In this document: in pieces, positions 36,065-44,581 of the stretch | Layout of the letters: every line of letters starts with the position of its first letter | Numbering within the stretch: position 1 is the first letter of the stretch | Origin: Ignavibacteria bacterium | GTDB lineage: Bacteria; Bacteroidota; Ignavibacteria; Ignavibacteriales; SURF-24 | Assembly: GCA_025612375.1 (NCBI GenBank) | Contig: JAAXKN010000020.1 | Location: 1-64,000 of the forward strand | Reading direction: 5' to 3' | Length of the DNA: 64,000 nucleotides | The notes under the pieces: model-generated | Seen by the model: the letters and a program-made list of their open reading frames with translations, nothing else | The model's database searches: none | What the model was told of the DNA's origin: nothing | Program-made: the position numbers and the translations under genes

Positions 36065-36137
36065 CATACGGTTAATTAAATCATTAATTCATGTGTAATG
36101 CAAAGATACGATTCATTAACAAAGGCAAGGTGGTTTT

Positions 36138-37820
36138 ATGAAGATGAGGAAGCTTATCTCTAAACTAAATGTTTTGTTCATTTCGGCATCGTTGGTCTTT
36201 ATATCTGAGTATTCCTTTGCCCAGAACGACAACACGGGCAATAGTACCAGAAACAGTTCAACCTACAGCACTTCCGATACGACCAATAATACGGGTAGTC
36301 AGACCGGCGGTTATAATAGAGATAACACCGGTTCGAGCCGCGGCACAGGTATGAGTTCTGATACCTCTTATAACAGAAGCAGAAGCAACTCGGGATACGA
36401 CAGCAATACCGGAACAAGCAGGGATACTTCTTATAACAGAAGCAATTCGGGCTGGAATAATAACACCGGAACAAGCAGGGATACATCATATAGAGGAAAC
36501 ACGGGAACGGACAATAATACCGGCGGATCACGTACAGGCACAGGTTACGGTACAGGCACCGGCGGAACAGGGACAGGAACTAGCGGCACCGGCACTCCCG
36601 GCACTACTGGCGGCAGCGGAACGGGTACTGGTACGGGCACTGGCGGAATGGGAACCGGGACCGGCACGGGGACTAACACCGGAACAGGTACAGGTACCGG
36701 AGTCGGCACCGGGACAGGAACGGGCACCGGGACAGGCACAGGCTGGGGTACTCCTCCGATTAACCGTGACACTACAAAAAGATCCGGAACACAGGACAAT
36801 ACAGGTTCATACAATCAGGACAATTCAGGCCGTGACAATACAGGTACAAACAGAAGCAGTGACGACAACACAGGTTATCAGCAGGGCGGATCCAAAAACA
36901 AGTCCGGCAGTTCTACAGGTACATCGATGGGCAGCGGCAAAAAGGGAAGTTCTACTATGAGTGATACTTCCAGCACAACCCATACCAAAAAACATAAAAG
37001 AACTACAAAGACCAAGGGTACTTCAGGATCTACAACAGGATCATATGAAGAGAACTCCAGTTCTGAACAGAGCACTTCGACAGGAACCTCTGTAAGAAGC
37101 GGAAACAAGAGCGGTTCTTCAATGAGCGGTGATACCTCAAAATCCACTACTCACAAGAAGCATCACAAGAAGTCATCAAAGAGCAAAAGCAGTACTTCAG
37201 GTTCCTCTAACACAGGCTCAATGAACGAAAGCACGGGCAGCACCGGCAATCATAGCGGAACAACTATGAGAAGCGGCAGCAAGAGCGGTTCTTCAATGAG
37301 TGATACATCGAAGTCTACCACTCACAAAAAGCATCATAAAAAATCATCAAAGAGCAAGAGCAGCACTTCAGGCTCTTCCAGTACAGGATCGATGAACGAA
37401 AATACAGGCAACAGCAGCGATCAGAGCGGGACTTCAATGAGAAGTAAAAGCAAAAGCGGGTCTTCTATGAGTGATACCGGATCTGCCATGCACAGCAAAA
37501 AACATCATAAGAAATCCTCAAAGAGCAGCAGCAAGGGTACTACAGGTTCAGGTTCCAATACCGGTTCAAGCAGAGAGGGCAGTTCATCCGGATATGACAA
37601 CAATACAGGTTCCGGCACAGGCTCAAGCTCAAGCTATGGCTCAGGTTCGCAGCAGATGAATACCGGCAGCAGCGGCTCGGGAACGAGCACCGGCACTTCC
37701 GGAACAATGGGCGGCGGAAGCAATACGAATACTAATACAGATACCAGCAAGAGCCAGAACAGCAATAGCAACTATAACAATAACAGTTCAAGCGACCAGA
37801 ATAAATCGGGCACAAAGTAG
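36138..37820 (+). CDS. Secreted low-complexity Ser/Thr/Gly/Lys repeat protein
   Basis: 560 residues with a signal peptide (about 1-28, ending SFA-Q). The mature protein is almost entirely Gly, Ser, Thr, Asn, Lys: an N-terminal NTG/SYNRSN-type region (about 30-135), a (TG)n/GTGTGT run (about 135-205), then four repeats of about 55-58 residues (about 265-475) each holding GTS(M/V)RSG-KSGSSMS and a basic [12 protein letters not shown] block, then a Ser/Asn-rich end. No catalytic domain or T9SS sorting domain. It looks disordered and strongly basic, so a DNA-, polyanion- or wall-binding matrix protein is possible, but I recognise no family. AAGGTGG ribosome site before ATG. Confidence 0.72.
   Translation: MKMRKLISKLNVLFISASLVFISEYSFAQNDNTGNSTRNSSTYSTSDTTNNTGSQTGGYNRDNTGSSRGTGMSSDTSYNRSRSNSGYDSNTGTSRDTSYNRSNSGWNNNTGTSRDTSYRGNTGTDNNTGGSRTGTGYGTGTGGTGTGTSGTGTPGTTGGSGTGTGTGTGGMGTGTGTGTNTGTGTGTGVGTGTGTGTGTGTGWGTPPINRDTTKRSGTQDNTGSYNQDNSGRDNTGTNRSSDDNTGYQQGGSKNKSGSSTGTSMGSGKKGSSTMSDTSSTTHTKKHKRTTKTKGTSGSTTGSYEENSSSEQSTSTGTSVRSGNKSGSSMSGDTSKSTTHKKHHKKSSKSKSSTSGSSNTGSMNESTGSTGNHSGTTMRSGSKSGSSMSDTSKSTTHKKHHKKSSKSKSSTSGSSSTGSMNENTGNSSDQSGTSMRSKSKSGSSMSDTGSAMHSKKHHKKSSKSSSKGTTGSGSNTGSSREGSSSGYDNNTGSGTGSSSSYGSGSQQMNTGSSGSGTSTGTSGTMGGGSNTNTNTDTSKSQNSNSNYNNNSSSDQNKSGTK
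36930..37560 (+). repeat. Four tandem coding repeats in the low-complexity gene
   Basis: The block encoding [11 protein letters not shown] starts near 36930, 37094, 37269 and 37440, so units are about 164, 175 and 171 bases. Units 2 and 3 are nearly identical at the protein level ([20 protein letters not shown]); the first and last are more diverged, as expected for a repeat that grows by internal duplication. Confidence 0.8.
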
Positions 37821-38014
37821 ATATTTCTGATTGAAGAGGGCTGATGTGTTCTTATATATAATTTGAAGAAAAGAGGATAGGAAAGAACCAACGACTTTCC
37901 GGTTTATATCTGTTAAGACTGACATTATTCCGGTAAAACTCTTAGAATGCTGAAAACAGATAAAGACACAAGATACAATCAGAGCTTGATTCCATCCTGT
38001 CCTTTGTTGCAGAA

Positions 38015-38053
38015 GGAAGTAAATTGAGGGTGAAAATCCCTCAGTTTACTTCC
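38015..38053 (+). other. 16-bp hairpin upstream of the helical orphan gene
   Basis: GGAAGTAAATTGAGGG (38015-38030) pairs with CCCTCAGTTTACTTCC (38038-38053) over all 16 positions with one G-U pair; the loop is TGAAAAT. It is followed by A-rich sequence and not by T residues, so it is not a standard terminator. It sits 42 bases before the start codon at 38095. Confidence 0.7.
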
Positions 38054-38094
38054 ATAATAAATATCATAAAAAAAATTGAATAAGGAATTTAGAG

Positions 38095-38760
38095 ATGAGC
38101 CGCAGCGAAAAAGCAAAACTCGAACTATATACAGCCATTCTTTCATATCTGAACGAAAACAGGAACGTTACCTGCAATATAAGAGCTTTTATGTGGTCCA
38201 TTTCAAAATTCCGCAAGCTTACTGAAGAGATCAGATGCAAGCAGATGGAACTTTCATCGGAATCGCTGGAGAAGTCACTCCAGGTATCCAAAGCTAAAGA
38301 CGATCTGATACTTCTCCTTCTGCCCGTTATTACTTCACTTCACAACTATGCAAAGGAAACAAAGGACGTCCAGCTTAAGTCGACAACAAGGGTAACTTAC
38401 AGTCAGATTGTAAGAATACAGGACAGGGAGCTTATTGAAAAGACTCTGATGATTACGCGGCTTGCTGAAAAATACATGACAAGGATGAGGCGTCAGGAGA
38501 TAACAATCCACACGCTTCAGAACCTCAGGTATAAAGCTGAAAAGTTCAGGCTCCTTTTAGAAGACAGGTTCTTCAGCTTTATTTCAAGCAGTGCGCTTCT
38601 TGCAATGAACGCCCTTTTTGCCGAAGCCGACAAGATGCTTTATAATTTTATAGACAACTTTGTTGAGAGCCTTTCGGAAGGCTATCCGGAATTCCACCGC
38701 AATTACCTGAAGATAAGAAACTTTCAGGCGCGTGAGAAAAAAGCGGCATTGTCAGAATAA
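38095..38760 (+). CDS. Hypothetical helical protein
   Basis: 221 residues with no signal peptide, no recognised domain and no cofactor motif. The predicted structure is almost wholly alpha-helical, with a charged pattern (ELSSESLEKSLQVSKAKDDL, RLAEKYMTRMRRQEITIHTL) and one hydrophobic stretch (about 62-75, LILLLLPVITSL). The ATG follows a TAAGGAATTTAGAG site. Preceded by a strong hairpin and followed, after a 225-base gap, by a PP2C-type phosphatase. Could be a partner or regulator of that phosphatase, but nothing in the sequence proves it. Confidence 0.65.
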   Translation: MSRSEKAKLELYTAILSYLNENRNVTCNIRAFMWSISKFRKLTEEIRCKQMELSSESLEKSLQVSKAKDDLILLLLPVITSLHNYAKETKDVQLKSTTRVTYSQIVRIQDRELIEKTLMITRLAEKYMTRMRRQEITIHTLQNLRYKAEKFRLLLEDRFFSFISSSALLAMNALFAEADKMLYNFIDNFVESLSEGYPEFHRNYLKIRNFQAREKKAALSE

Positions 38761-38985
38761 AATGATTTTGCTTTTGCGCAATGTGTAATTTATAAATTCA
38801 TAGCAAATTTGGGTTAAGTTCCTTTTCCGGGGATCGGTCTATCCGTTCAGGGACCGTAAACTTTCTCATATTTCACCTCAGAAAAATCTTCATTATATTT
38901 ATAGCTAAATTATTCCTTTTAGGAACAACAGGCGTTTCTATCCGTCTTAATTACTGTCAAGAAAAGAAATAATGGAGAATTTGTT

Positions 38986-40107
38986 TTGGCTAAATGGCGT
39001 GCATTAAACCGTATTTATGAGATCTATACGAGCGACCTGAGCATGAAGGACGTGGAGAAGCTGATAAAAAGGGATGCTCCTGAGGTATACGACTTTTACG
39101 TCCGCAGGATGAAAATGCCTGAAGACAGCCGGAATTCTATTGAAAGGACATTTCTTTTCCTTCGCAACCTGTTCATTGAATTCCTGCTTAAGATGTCCCC
39201 GGCCCGCAGGCTATTCTACTCCCTGGCTCTTGTTTTCTTTCTGGTAGGTTTGCTCGGGGGGCTGTGGAACTGGGCCGTTCTGGGTTTCTTTATGGTAAAC
39301 CTGCTCATTGCCTTTGAGCTTGCGGACAAGCTTACTGCAAAAGATGAACTGGCCGTTGCACGCGAGATACAGACGGCCTTAATGCCCAGGCACGCACCCG
39401 AGAACAGCATGTTTGACATAGCCTGTTATTCCGAGCCCGCAAGAGAGGTGGGAGGGGATTATTACGACTTCATCTGTCCTGAAAGCCAGAAGGATAAAAT
39501 GTACATTGTAATTGGCGACATTTCGGGAAAAGGGATGGGGGCCGCACTTTATATGGTGCAGGTGCAGGCTATACTGAAATATATTTCGAACACCTGTGTG
39601 AGTCCTAAGGCCATTCTTTCAGAATTAAATAAAAGTCTGCAGAACATACTTAAATCCGACAGCTTCTTTACGGTTTCAATGGCTTCATTAGAAAAGGACA
39701 GATGTGAAATCTCTTTATCGAGGGCAGGGCACACGCCGCTTATTCACTACAGGGCCGGTAAGGCTGAAAATGTAACCCCTGTGGGACTTGGCGTAGGGCT
39801 TCGTGACGGAGGGATCTTCGACAAGGTTTTGGAAGAGATGGTAGTTACGACAGAGCCGGGAGACGTGCTTGTATTCTACACTGACGGGCTGACAGAGGCG
39901 ATGGACAGGAACCGGAATTTTTTCGGGGAAGAAAGGCTGATGAAGGTAATAGAAAAAAATGCCCACTTAAGTGCGTCTTTAATACAGGAGAACATCATAA
40001 AGGAGCTGGACCGGTTCCGCGACAGCACCATTCCGGGTGACGACACGACGCTTGTAATAATGAAGAGGTCAAGCTCTGCCGGGAAAAGCGGTGCAGTTTT
40101 AATTTAA
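38986..40107 (+). CDS. SpoIIE/RsbU-type PP2C serine phosphatase, membrane-anchored
   Basis: 373 residues. Helical N-terminus (about 1-65), two transmembrane segments (about 75-110), then the PPM phosphatase domain at about 125-370: LAVAREIQTALMPRHAPEN, REVGGDYYDFICPE with the metal-binding Asp of GGDYYD, VIGDISGKGMGAALYM, LSRAGHTPLIHY, VLVFYTDGLTEAMD and PGDDTTLVI. These proteins dephosphorylate anti-anti-sigma (STAS) factors or related partners. No STAS or anti-sigma gene lies nearby. TTG start at 38986 behind a GGAG site. Converges with mlaE2; only five bases separate the stops. Confidence 0.92.
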   Translation: MAKWRALNRIYEIYTSDLSMKDVEKLIKRDAPEVYDFYVRRMKMPEDSRNSIERTFLFLRNLFIEFLLKMSPARRLFYSLALVFFLVGLLGGLWNWAVLGFFMVNLLIAFELADKLTAKDELAVAREIQTALMPRHAPENSMFDIACYSEPAREVGGDYYDFICPESQKDKMYIVIGDISGKGMGAALYMVQVQAILKYISNTCVSPKAILSELNKSLQNILKSDSFFTVSMASLEKDRCEISLSRAGHTPLIHYRAGKAENVTPVGLGVGLRDGGIFDKVLEEMVVTTEPGDVLVFYTDGLTEAMDRNRNFFGEERLMKVIEKNAHLSASLIQENIIKELDRFRDSTIPGDDTTLVIMKRSSSAGKSGAVLI

Positions 40108-40112
40108 GTCTA

Positions 40113-40886
40113 CTAGAACATCAGTGTCCAGAGCACGTAGTCGAGTATAAGAATAAGTGCCGCTGAAAGTACAAAGGATCTGATAGTTGAAAGCCCCACT
40201 CCTTCTGCTCCTCCTTCGGTTCTGAAGCCTATATGGCATCCCAGAAGAGCCGTAACGCCGCCGAAGATGACGGTTTTAATTAGTCCGAAAAGGAAATCCC
40301 CGAATACAAAATATCTTTTCACCGACTGGAAGAATACGGCAAAAGAGACGCCGAGGAAGAAGTTGGATATTACGTAGGCGCCAAGGACGGCGATGACGTC
40401 GGCAAAGACTACAAGGACGGGCATCATGACTATAGATGCCACGAAGCGCGGCATTGCAAGATAGCGCACCGGGCTGATAGCCATTGTCTCTAAGGCATCA
40501 ATCTGTTCTGTAACCTTCATAGAGCCCAGTTCGGCAGCAATTGAGGCTCCCACGCGTCCGGCAATTACGATTGCAGTAAGCACGGGGCCGAGTTCAGTAA
40601 TAATTGCGCGGCTGGTTGCAGTTCCCAGGAATGACAAGGGTGCTACACCGCTTAGCTGGTAGGCGGCCTGCCAGGCTGCCACGGCGCCGGTAAAAGTTGC
40701 AATTATGAGTACAAGGGGAAGGGAATTTACTCCGATATGTTCCATCTGGAAGAGCACCAGGTGACGGTTTCTGAAGATGGCCGGGAAATACCTTATAATT
40801 CCAAAGAGGAGGTTAAAAAACTGTCCCAGCTCCTGGAAAAAGTCCAGAATTTTCTTACCCAGATTTCCTGCAAAATTCTTAAACAC
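40113..40886 (-). CDS. Second MlaE-family permease (orphan)
   Basis: 257 residues, five or six helices, with the same blocks as mlaE at 30031 (ELGPVLTAIVIAGRVGASIAAELGSMKVTEQIDALE and LGCHIGFRTEGGAEGVG). No adjacent ATPase or MCE gene, so it must use mlaF/mlaD from elsewhere, for example the set at 30825, or a set outside the window. The start is ATG at 40886; the reading frame is intact. The opposite strand carries the phosphatase. Upstream is a 287-base intergenic region shared with the polysaccharide operon. Confidence 0.9.
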   Translation of the reverse strand: MFKNFAGNLGKKILDFFQELGQFFNLLFGIIRYFPAIFRNRHLVLFQMEHIGVNSLPLVLIIATFTGAVAAWQAAYQLSGVAPLSFLGTATSRAIITELGPVLTAIVIAGRVGASIAAELGSMKVTEQIDALETMAISPVRYLAMPRFVASIVMMPVLVVFADVIAVLGAYVISNFFLGVSFAVFFQSVKRYFVFGDFLFGLIKTVIFGGVTALLGCHIGFRTEGGAEGVGLSTIRSFVLSAALILILDYVLWTLMF

Positions 40887-41173
40887 CTTATTCCCTTTTT
40901 TTCCAGCAAATTTACTTAAAAAAACTAAAACTAAAAAGCAGCAGTCTCAGTTTCAGATGTTCTTTCTACTTCCAATACTTCACCACTTCGACAGGTCCTG
41001 CGACTTACTACCGCTCGAAACATATTCTTACCGCTGGTTACATTTCGGATGACTTTACGCTAAAACGCTTTAATTTATAAGAAAAAGAGGGCGAAATTCC
41101 TTCTCCTTCTGTCTTAAGAAAAAGTTGAAGACTTCAAGCCAAATTAAAAGAAGCGTTAAAAAACGGGAACCGG
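40887..41173. promoter_or_regulatory. Divergent intergenic region before the polysaccharide operon
   Basis: 287 bases between mlaE2 (minus) and the Wzc-type kinase (plus). A-rich near 40915-40935 and again near 41080-41160. No clear TAnnTTTG box, JUMPstart or hairpin with a T-run stands out. Both operons probably start here. No RNA gene found. Confidence 0.4.
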
Positions 41174-43432
41174 ATGAAAAACAATATTTCAGAAACTGAA
41201 CTGGCCAGGCTGATCAGTGATGATGCAATGAGCTTCAGGAACCGCATTATGCTATTCAGAGTGCACTGGCTTACCATACTTATGATTACAGTTCTTGTGA
41301 CATTCCTGGCGGGAATATATGCCGTGAGGGCTCCCGATGTTTATTCCTCAATTACCATGCTCAGGGTATCAAAACCGCAGGGCAATATACTGGAAGCTCC
41401 CCTGATTGCAGAGTTCTCCGATCAAAAGTCGACTTTTGTGGAAAATGAAATTGAGGTCCTGAAAAGCTATTCCGTACGCGAGAAGGTTGCTCATCTGCTT
41501 ATTGATTCGCTGAAGAATAACCGGTTCCCGGAGTACTATGTAATATTCAGTCATGATGGGCAGATAAAATCCGCCAGGCCTGCCCTCCGCCCGGTCTATG
41601 AAATAGTAAAGACGCTCAGCAAGGTTGTCAGTATTGAACAGAAGAATAACCTGGAGATAATAAACATTTCGGCTGAATCAGTTTCCGCATATGAGGCTGC
41701 GCTGATAGCAAATATTTACGCCAAGGTTTATCACGACATGAACCTGGGGTTCAACCGCCAACAGACGATGAATGTAAGAGAGTTTCTGGAAAATCAAAGC
41801 GAAGATAAACATAAAAAGCTCCTGGAAGCAGAAAACGCAATGAAAGATTACCAGGAAAAAGGAGGCATTGTGGCACTTGATGCGCAGTCCAACGCGCTCA
41901 TCGGCCAGCTGACCGACTATGAATCCAGAAAAAACGCAGCAAAAATTGAGCTGACGGTTGTAGAAAAGACGCTTGGTGATTATAAAAAAGAACTTGCCAG
42001 GCAGGAGCCCCGCATAAAGGATTATCTCGACAAGTACGCGATTGAACCATACCTGGAGGAGCTCCAGAAACAGATTGCGCAGTATGAGGTGAAGAAGGAC
42101 ATTGCGCTCAATAACGGGACAGACAACAGCCGGGCAGAAGTGATTAACAGCTACAACATGAAAATTGACCAGCTGAAGGAAAGCCGCGACAAGAAGCTTG
42201 AGATATTCAAGGCAGGCATGCTTGCCTTAAGCAGTGATGAAGTCAAGCAGCTTGTCCAGAAGGTGCTGGATGCAGAAGTAAAGTACCACGGGCTTTCTGC
42301 TTCATACAATGTTATTAATTCAATAGTGAGGAATTATGAATCGGAGTTTGACGCGCTGCCCAAAAGGACGATTGACCTGGCAAGGCTTGAAAGGGAAAAG
42401 AGGGAATCTGAAAAACTGTACCTTCTTATACAGGAGAAGTACCAGGAGGCATTGATAAATGAGCAGTCGACTCCGGGCAATGTTCTTATTATAGACCCAG
42501 CCAGAATCCCTATGGAAGCATCCAGGCCGAACAGAAAAGTCATACTGCTGGTGGGTATAATGTCGGGCCTCCTTTTGGGATCAGGGTTTGTCGTGATAAG
42601 GAATATTTTTGACAAAACCGTAAAGACACCCGAAGACATAGAGAGGTTAAATATAAACCTGATAGGCTGGGTTCCCCGCTTTGAATACATCCCGGGCGGC
42701 GGGGAGAACGCTTCTGAATTTATAGTGCATTATAAACCGAACTCAGTTCCAAGCGAGGCTTACAGGGCCTTAAGGACAAGGATTCAGTTCTCAAGGGTTA
42801 ACTGGAACTCAATCAGGACAATCCTGATTACTTCCAGCTCACCGCAGGAAGGAAAGACGACATCTTCAGTAAACATTGCCGGAAGCTTTGCGCAGGCGGG
42901 GAAAAGGACAGTAATAATTGACTGTGATCTGAGGAAGCCAAGAGTGCACAAGGTGTTAAATCAGTTCAAGGCGCCGGGACTGGTGGAATACATATTTGAA
43001 AAGGCGTCATACGAAGATATAGTAAGAAAAACTGAAACAGAAGACCTTTTCCTAATCCCGGCAGGGACAATTCCTACAAACCCTTCGGAAATACTGGCCT
43101 CGGCACAGTTCATGGGTCTGATTGAAAAGCTGAAGGAGGATTTTGAAATAATTGTAATTGATTCGCCTCCCATACTGGCAGTAACCGATGCTGAAATTTT
43201 GTCGCGGATTGCAGATCTGTCGCTTTTAGTGGCAGCCGCGGAAATCACTGAAATTGATGTAATGAAAAGAGCCGCTGAACTTCTGCAGCATGAGCAGGGC
43301 ACATTTATAGGCATACTCCTTAACAATTTTATTTATAAAAACGGCTACGGCAGCTACTATAAAAACTATTACTATTACCAGAGCCCGGTGAGGGACAAAA
43401 AAGAAAGGCTGCTGACCTTCAGCAGGCATTAA
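41174..43432 (+). CDS. Wzc-type polysaccharide copolymerase and tyrosine autokinase (BY-kinase)
   Basis: 752 residues. Wzz-like chain-length domain: transmembrane helix about 32-52, periplasmic coiled region about 100-440 (long Glu/Lys heptads and PNRK motif ASRPNRKVI), second helix about 450-470, then a cytoplasmic BY-kinase domain at about 520-720 with Walker A SSSPQEGKTTSSVNIA, Walker A' VIIDCDLRKPR and Walker B IIVIDSPPIL. The C-terminal tail is Tyr-rich (YGSYYKNYYYYQ), the autophosphorylation cluster. It sets chain length and export of a Wzy-dependent polysaccharide. First gene of the locus. Start ATG behind a weak GGGAACCGG site. Confidence 0.95.
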   Translation: MKNNISETELARLISDDAMSFRNRIMLFRVHWLTILMITVLVTFLAGIYAVRAPDVYSSITMLRVSKPQGNILEAPLIAEFSDQKSTFVENEIEVLKSYSVREKVAHLLIDSLKNNRFPEYYVIFSHDGQIKSARPALRPVYEIVKTLSKVVSIEQKNNLEIINISAESVSAYEAALIANIYAKVYHDMNLGFNRQQTMNVREFLENQSEDKHKKLLEAENAMKDYQEKGGIVALDAQSNALIGQLTDYESRKNAAKIELTVVEKTLGDYKKELARQEPRIKDYLDKYAIEPYLEELQKQIAQYEVKKDIALNNGTDNSRAEVINSYNMKIDQLKESRDKKLEIFKAGMLALSSDEVKQLVQKVLDAEVKYHGLSASYNVINSIVRNYESEFDALPKRTIDLARLEREKRESEKLYLLIQEKYQEALINEQSTPGNVLIIDPARIPMEASRPNRKVILLVGIMSGLLLGSGFVVIRNIFDKTVKTPEDIERLNINLIGWVPRFEYIPGGGENASEFIVHYKPNSVPSEAYRALRTRIQFSRVNWNSIRTILITSSSPQEGKTTSSVNIAGSFAQAGKRTVIIDCDLRKPRVHKVLNQFKAPGLVEYIFEKASYEDIVRKTETEDLFLIPAGTIPTNPSEILASAQFMGLIEKLKEDFEIIVIDSPPILAVTDAEILSRIADLSLLVAAAEITEIDVMKRAAELLQHEQGTFIGILLNNFIYKNGYGSYYKNYYYYQSPVRDKKERLLTFSRH

Positions 43433-43459
43433 ATAAAGAGTTAAGTTAACCGGAAAACA

Positions 43460-43500
43460 AAAACTGACAAACTAAAACTGAAAAACTAAAACTGACCAAC
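43460..43500 (+). repeat. Short A-rich 14-bp tandem repeat before the epimerase
   Basis: Three units of AAAACTGAxAAACT with ACTG at 43463, 43477 and 43491, exactly 14 bases apart. It occupies the space where a ribosome site would sit and ends five bases before the epimerase ATG. Translation of that gene may be affected by repeat number; this is inference. Confidence 0.65.
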
Positions 43501-43504
43501 AAAA

Positions 43505-44581
43505 ATGCACGACTATAAGGGTACATACGGACTTGATAAGATTGCCGCTTATTCCACAATAGAAGATCTAAAAAGATCAGGCGGCAGCGTGAGCTATCCA
43601 AAGATTTCCGGCAGGAGAATCCTGGTTACAGGCGGAGCGGGCTTCATAGGTTCAAACATGTTGGAGGACTTCCTGAAAAATGACAATGAGGTTGTCTGCC
43701 TGGACAATTTTTCAACAGGCAAGGTTGAAAACATTAAGGAATTTCTCTCATGCCCGAAGTTTCACCTCGCAATAGGGGATATCCGTAACATTCAGGACTG
43801 CAGAAAAGCAGTTGACGGAGTGGATGTGATATTTCATGAAGCGGCATTGGGATCGGTGCCAAGGTCGCTTCAGGATCCGATTACCTCAAATGAGGTGAAT
43901 GTAAGCGGGTTTCTGAATATGCTGGTAGCGGCCAAAGACGCAAATGTGAGGCGTTTTATATATGCAGCAAGTTCATCGGCTTATGGCGACTCGCAGGCTC
44001 TTCCTAAGGTTGAGTCTTCTATAGGCAAGCCGGTCTCTCCTTACGCTGTTACAAAATATACAAATGAATTATATGCTCATGTCTTCGGGCTGCATTATGG
44101 CATGGAGATAATAGGGCTGAGGTATTTTAACGTATTCGGCCCGAAGCAGAATCCCGAAGGAGCATATGCTGCCGTGATACCAAAGTTTACTGCACTGCTG
44201 ATGTCGCACAAGGCGCCAATGGTCAACGGCGACGGCAATATTTCGCGTGATTTTACGTATGTGGAAAATGTTATTCAGATGAATCACCTGGCTGCAGTGT
44301 GCAAAAATGAGGATGCATTTGGAGAGGTATTTAATACTGCGGCGGGGGAGCGCAACAGCCTGAACTCACTTATTAAATATCTCAGGGAGTACCTGAGCCG
44401 TTATGACCCCGGGGTTGCAGGTGTAGATGCGTGCTATGGGCCCATGCGCAGCGGGGACATACAGCACTCATTTGCATCGATTGAAAAAGCAGAAAAAATA
44501 CTGGGCTACAAGCCTCAGTTTAATTTTGAACAGGGATTAAAACTATCAATAGAATGGTATTGGAAAAATCTTTCACACTAA
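43505..44581 (+). CDS. NAD-dependent UDP-hexose 4-epimerase, WbpP/TviC-like
   Basis: 358-residue SDR enzyme. A leading about 38-residue extension (as in the WbpP/TviC group), Rossmann motif GGAGFIG (43-49), catalytic Y180xxxK184 (SPYAVTKYTNELY), and FNVFGPKQNPEGAYAAVIPKF. The FG..QNP..AYAAVIP block is the signature of UDP-GlcNAc/GalNAc(A) 4-epimerases. Supplies UDP-GalNAc or its uronic form to the surface glycan. No Shine-Dalgarno; the 14-bp A-rich repeat abuts the ATG. Overlaps wzx by 28 bases. Confidence 0.88.
   Translation: MHDYKGTYGLDKIAAYSTIEDLKRSGGSVSYPKISGRRILVTGGAGFIGSNMLEDFLKNDNEVVCLDNFSTGKVENIKEFLSCPKFHLAIGDIRNIQDCRKAVDGVDVIFHEAALGSVPRSLQDPITSNEVNVSGFLNMLVAAKDANVRRFIYAASSSAYGDSQALPKVESSIGKPVSPYAVTKYTNELYAHVFGLHYGMEIIGLRYFNVFGPKQNPEGAYAAVIPKFTALLMSHKAPMVNGDGNISRDFTYVENVIQMNHLAAVCKNEDAFGEVFNTAAGERNSLNSLIKYLREYLSRYDPGVAGVDACYGPMRSGDIQHSFASIEKAEKILGYKPQFNFEQGLKLSIEWYWKNLSH

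Noticed and set aside
36199-36531. Minus-strand frame rich in Tyr and Cys
   Set aside because: Shadow of the Asn/Ser/Thr/Gly codons of the plus-strand gene; no homology or start signal.
36545-36814. Minus-strand open frame of repeated Val-Pro
   Set aside because: It is the complement of the Gly-Thr codon run in the secreted low-complexity gene on the plus strand; no ribosome site and the composition is a pure shadow.
40777-41052. 91-codon plus-strand frame across the start of the second mlaE
   Set aside because: Antisense to the N-terminus of the permease and composition unlike a real protein.
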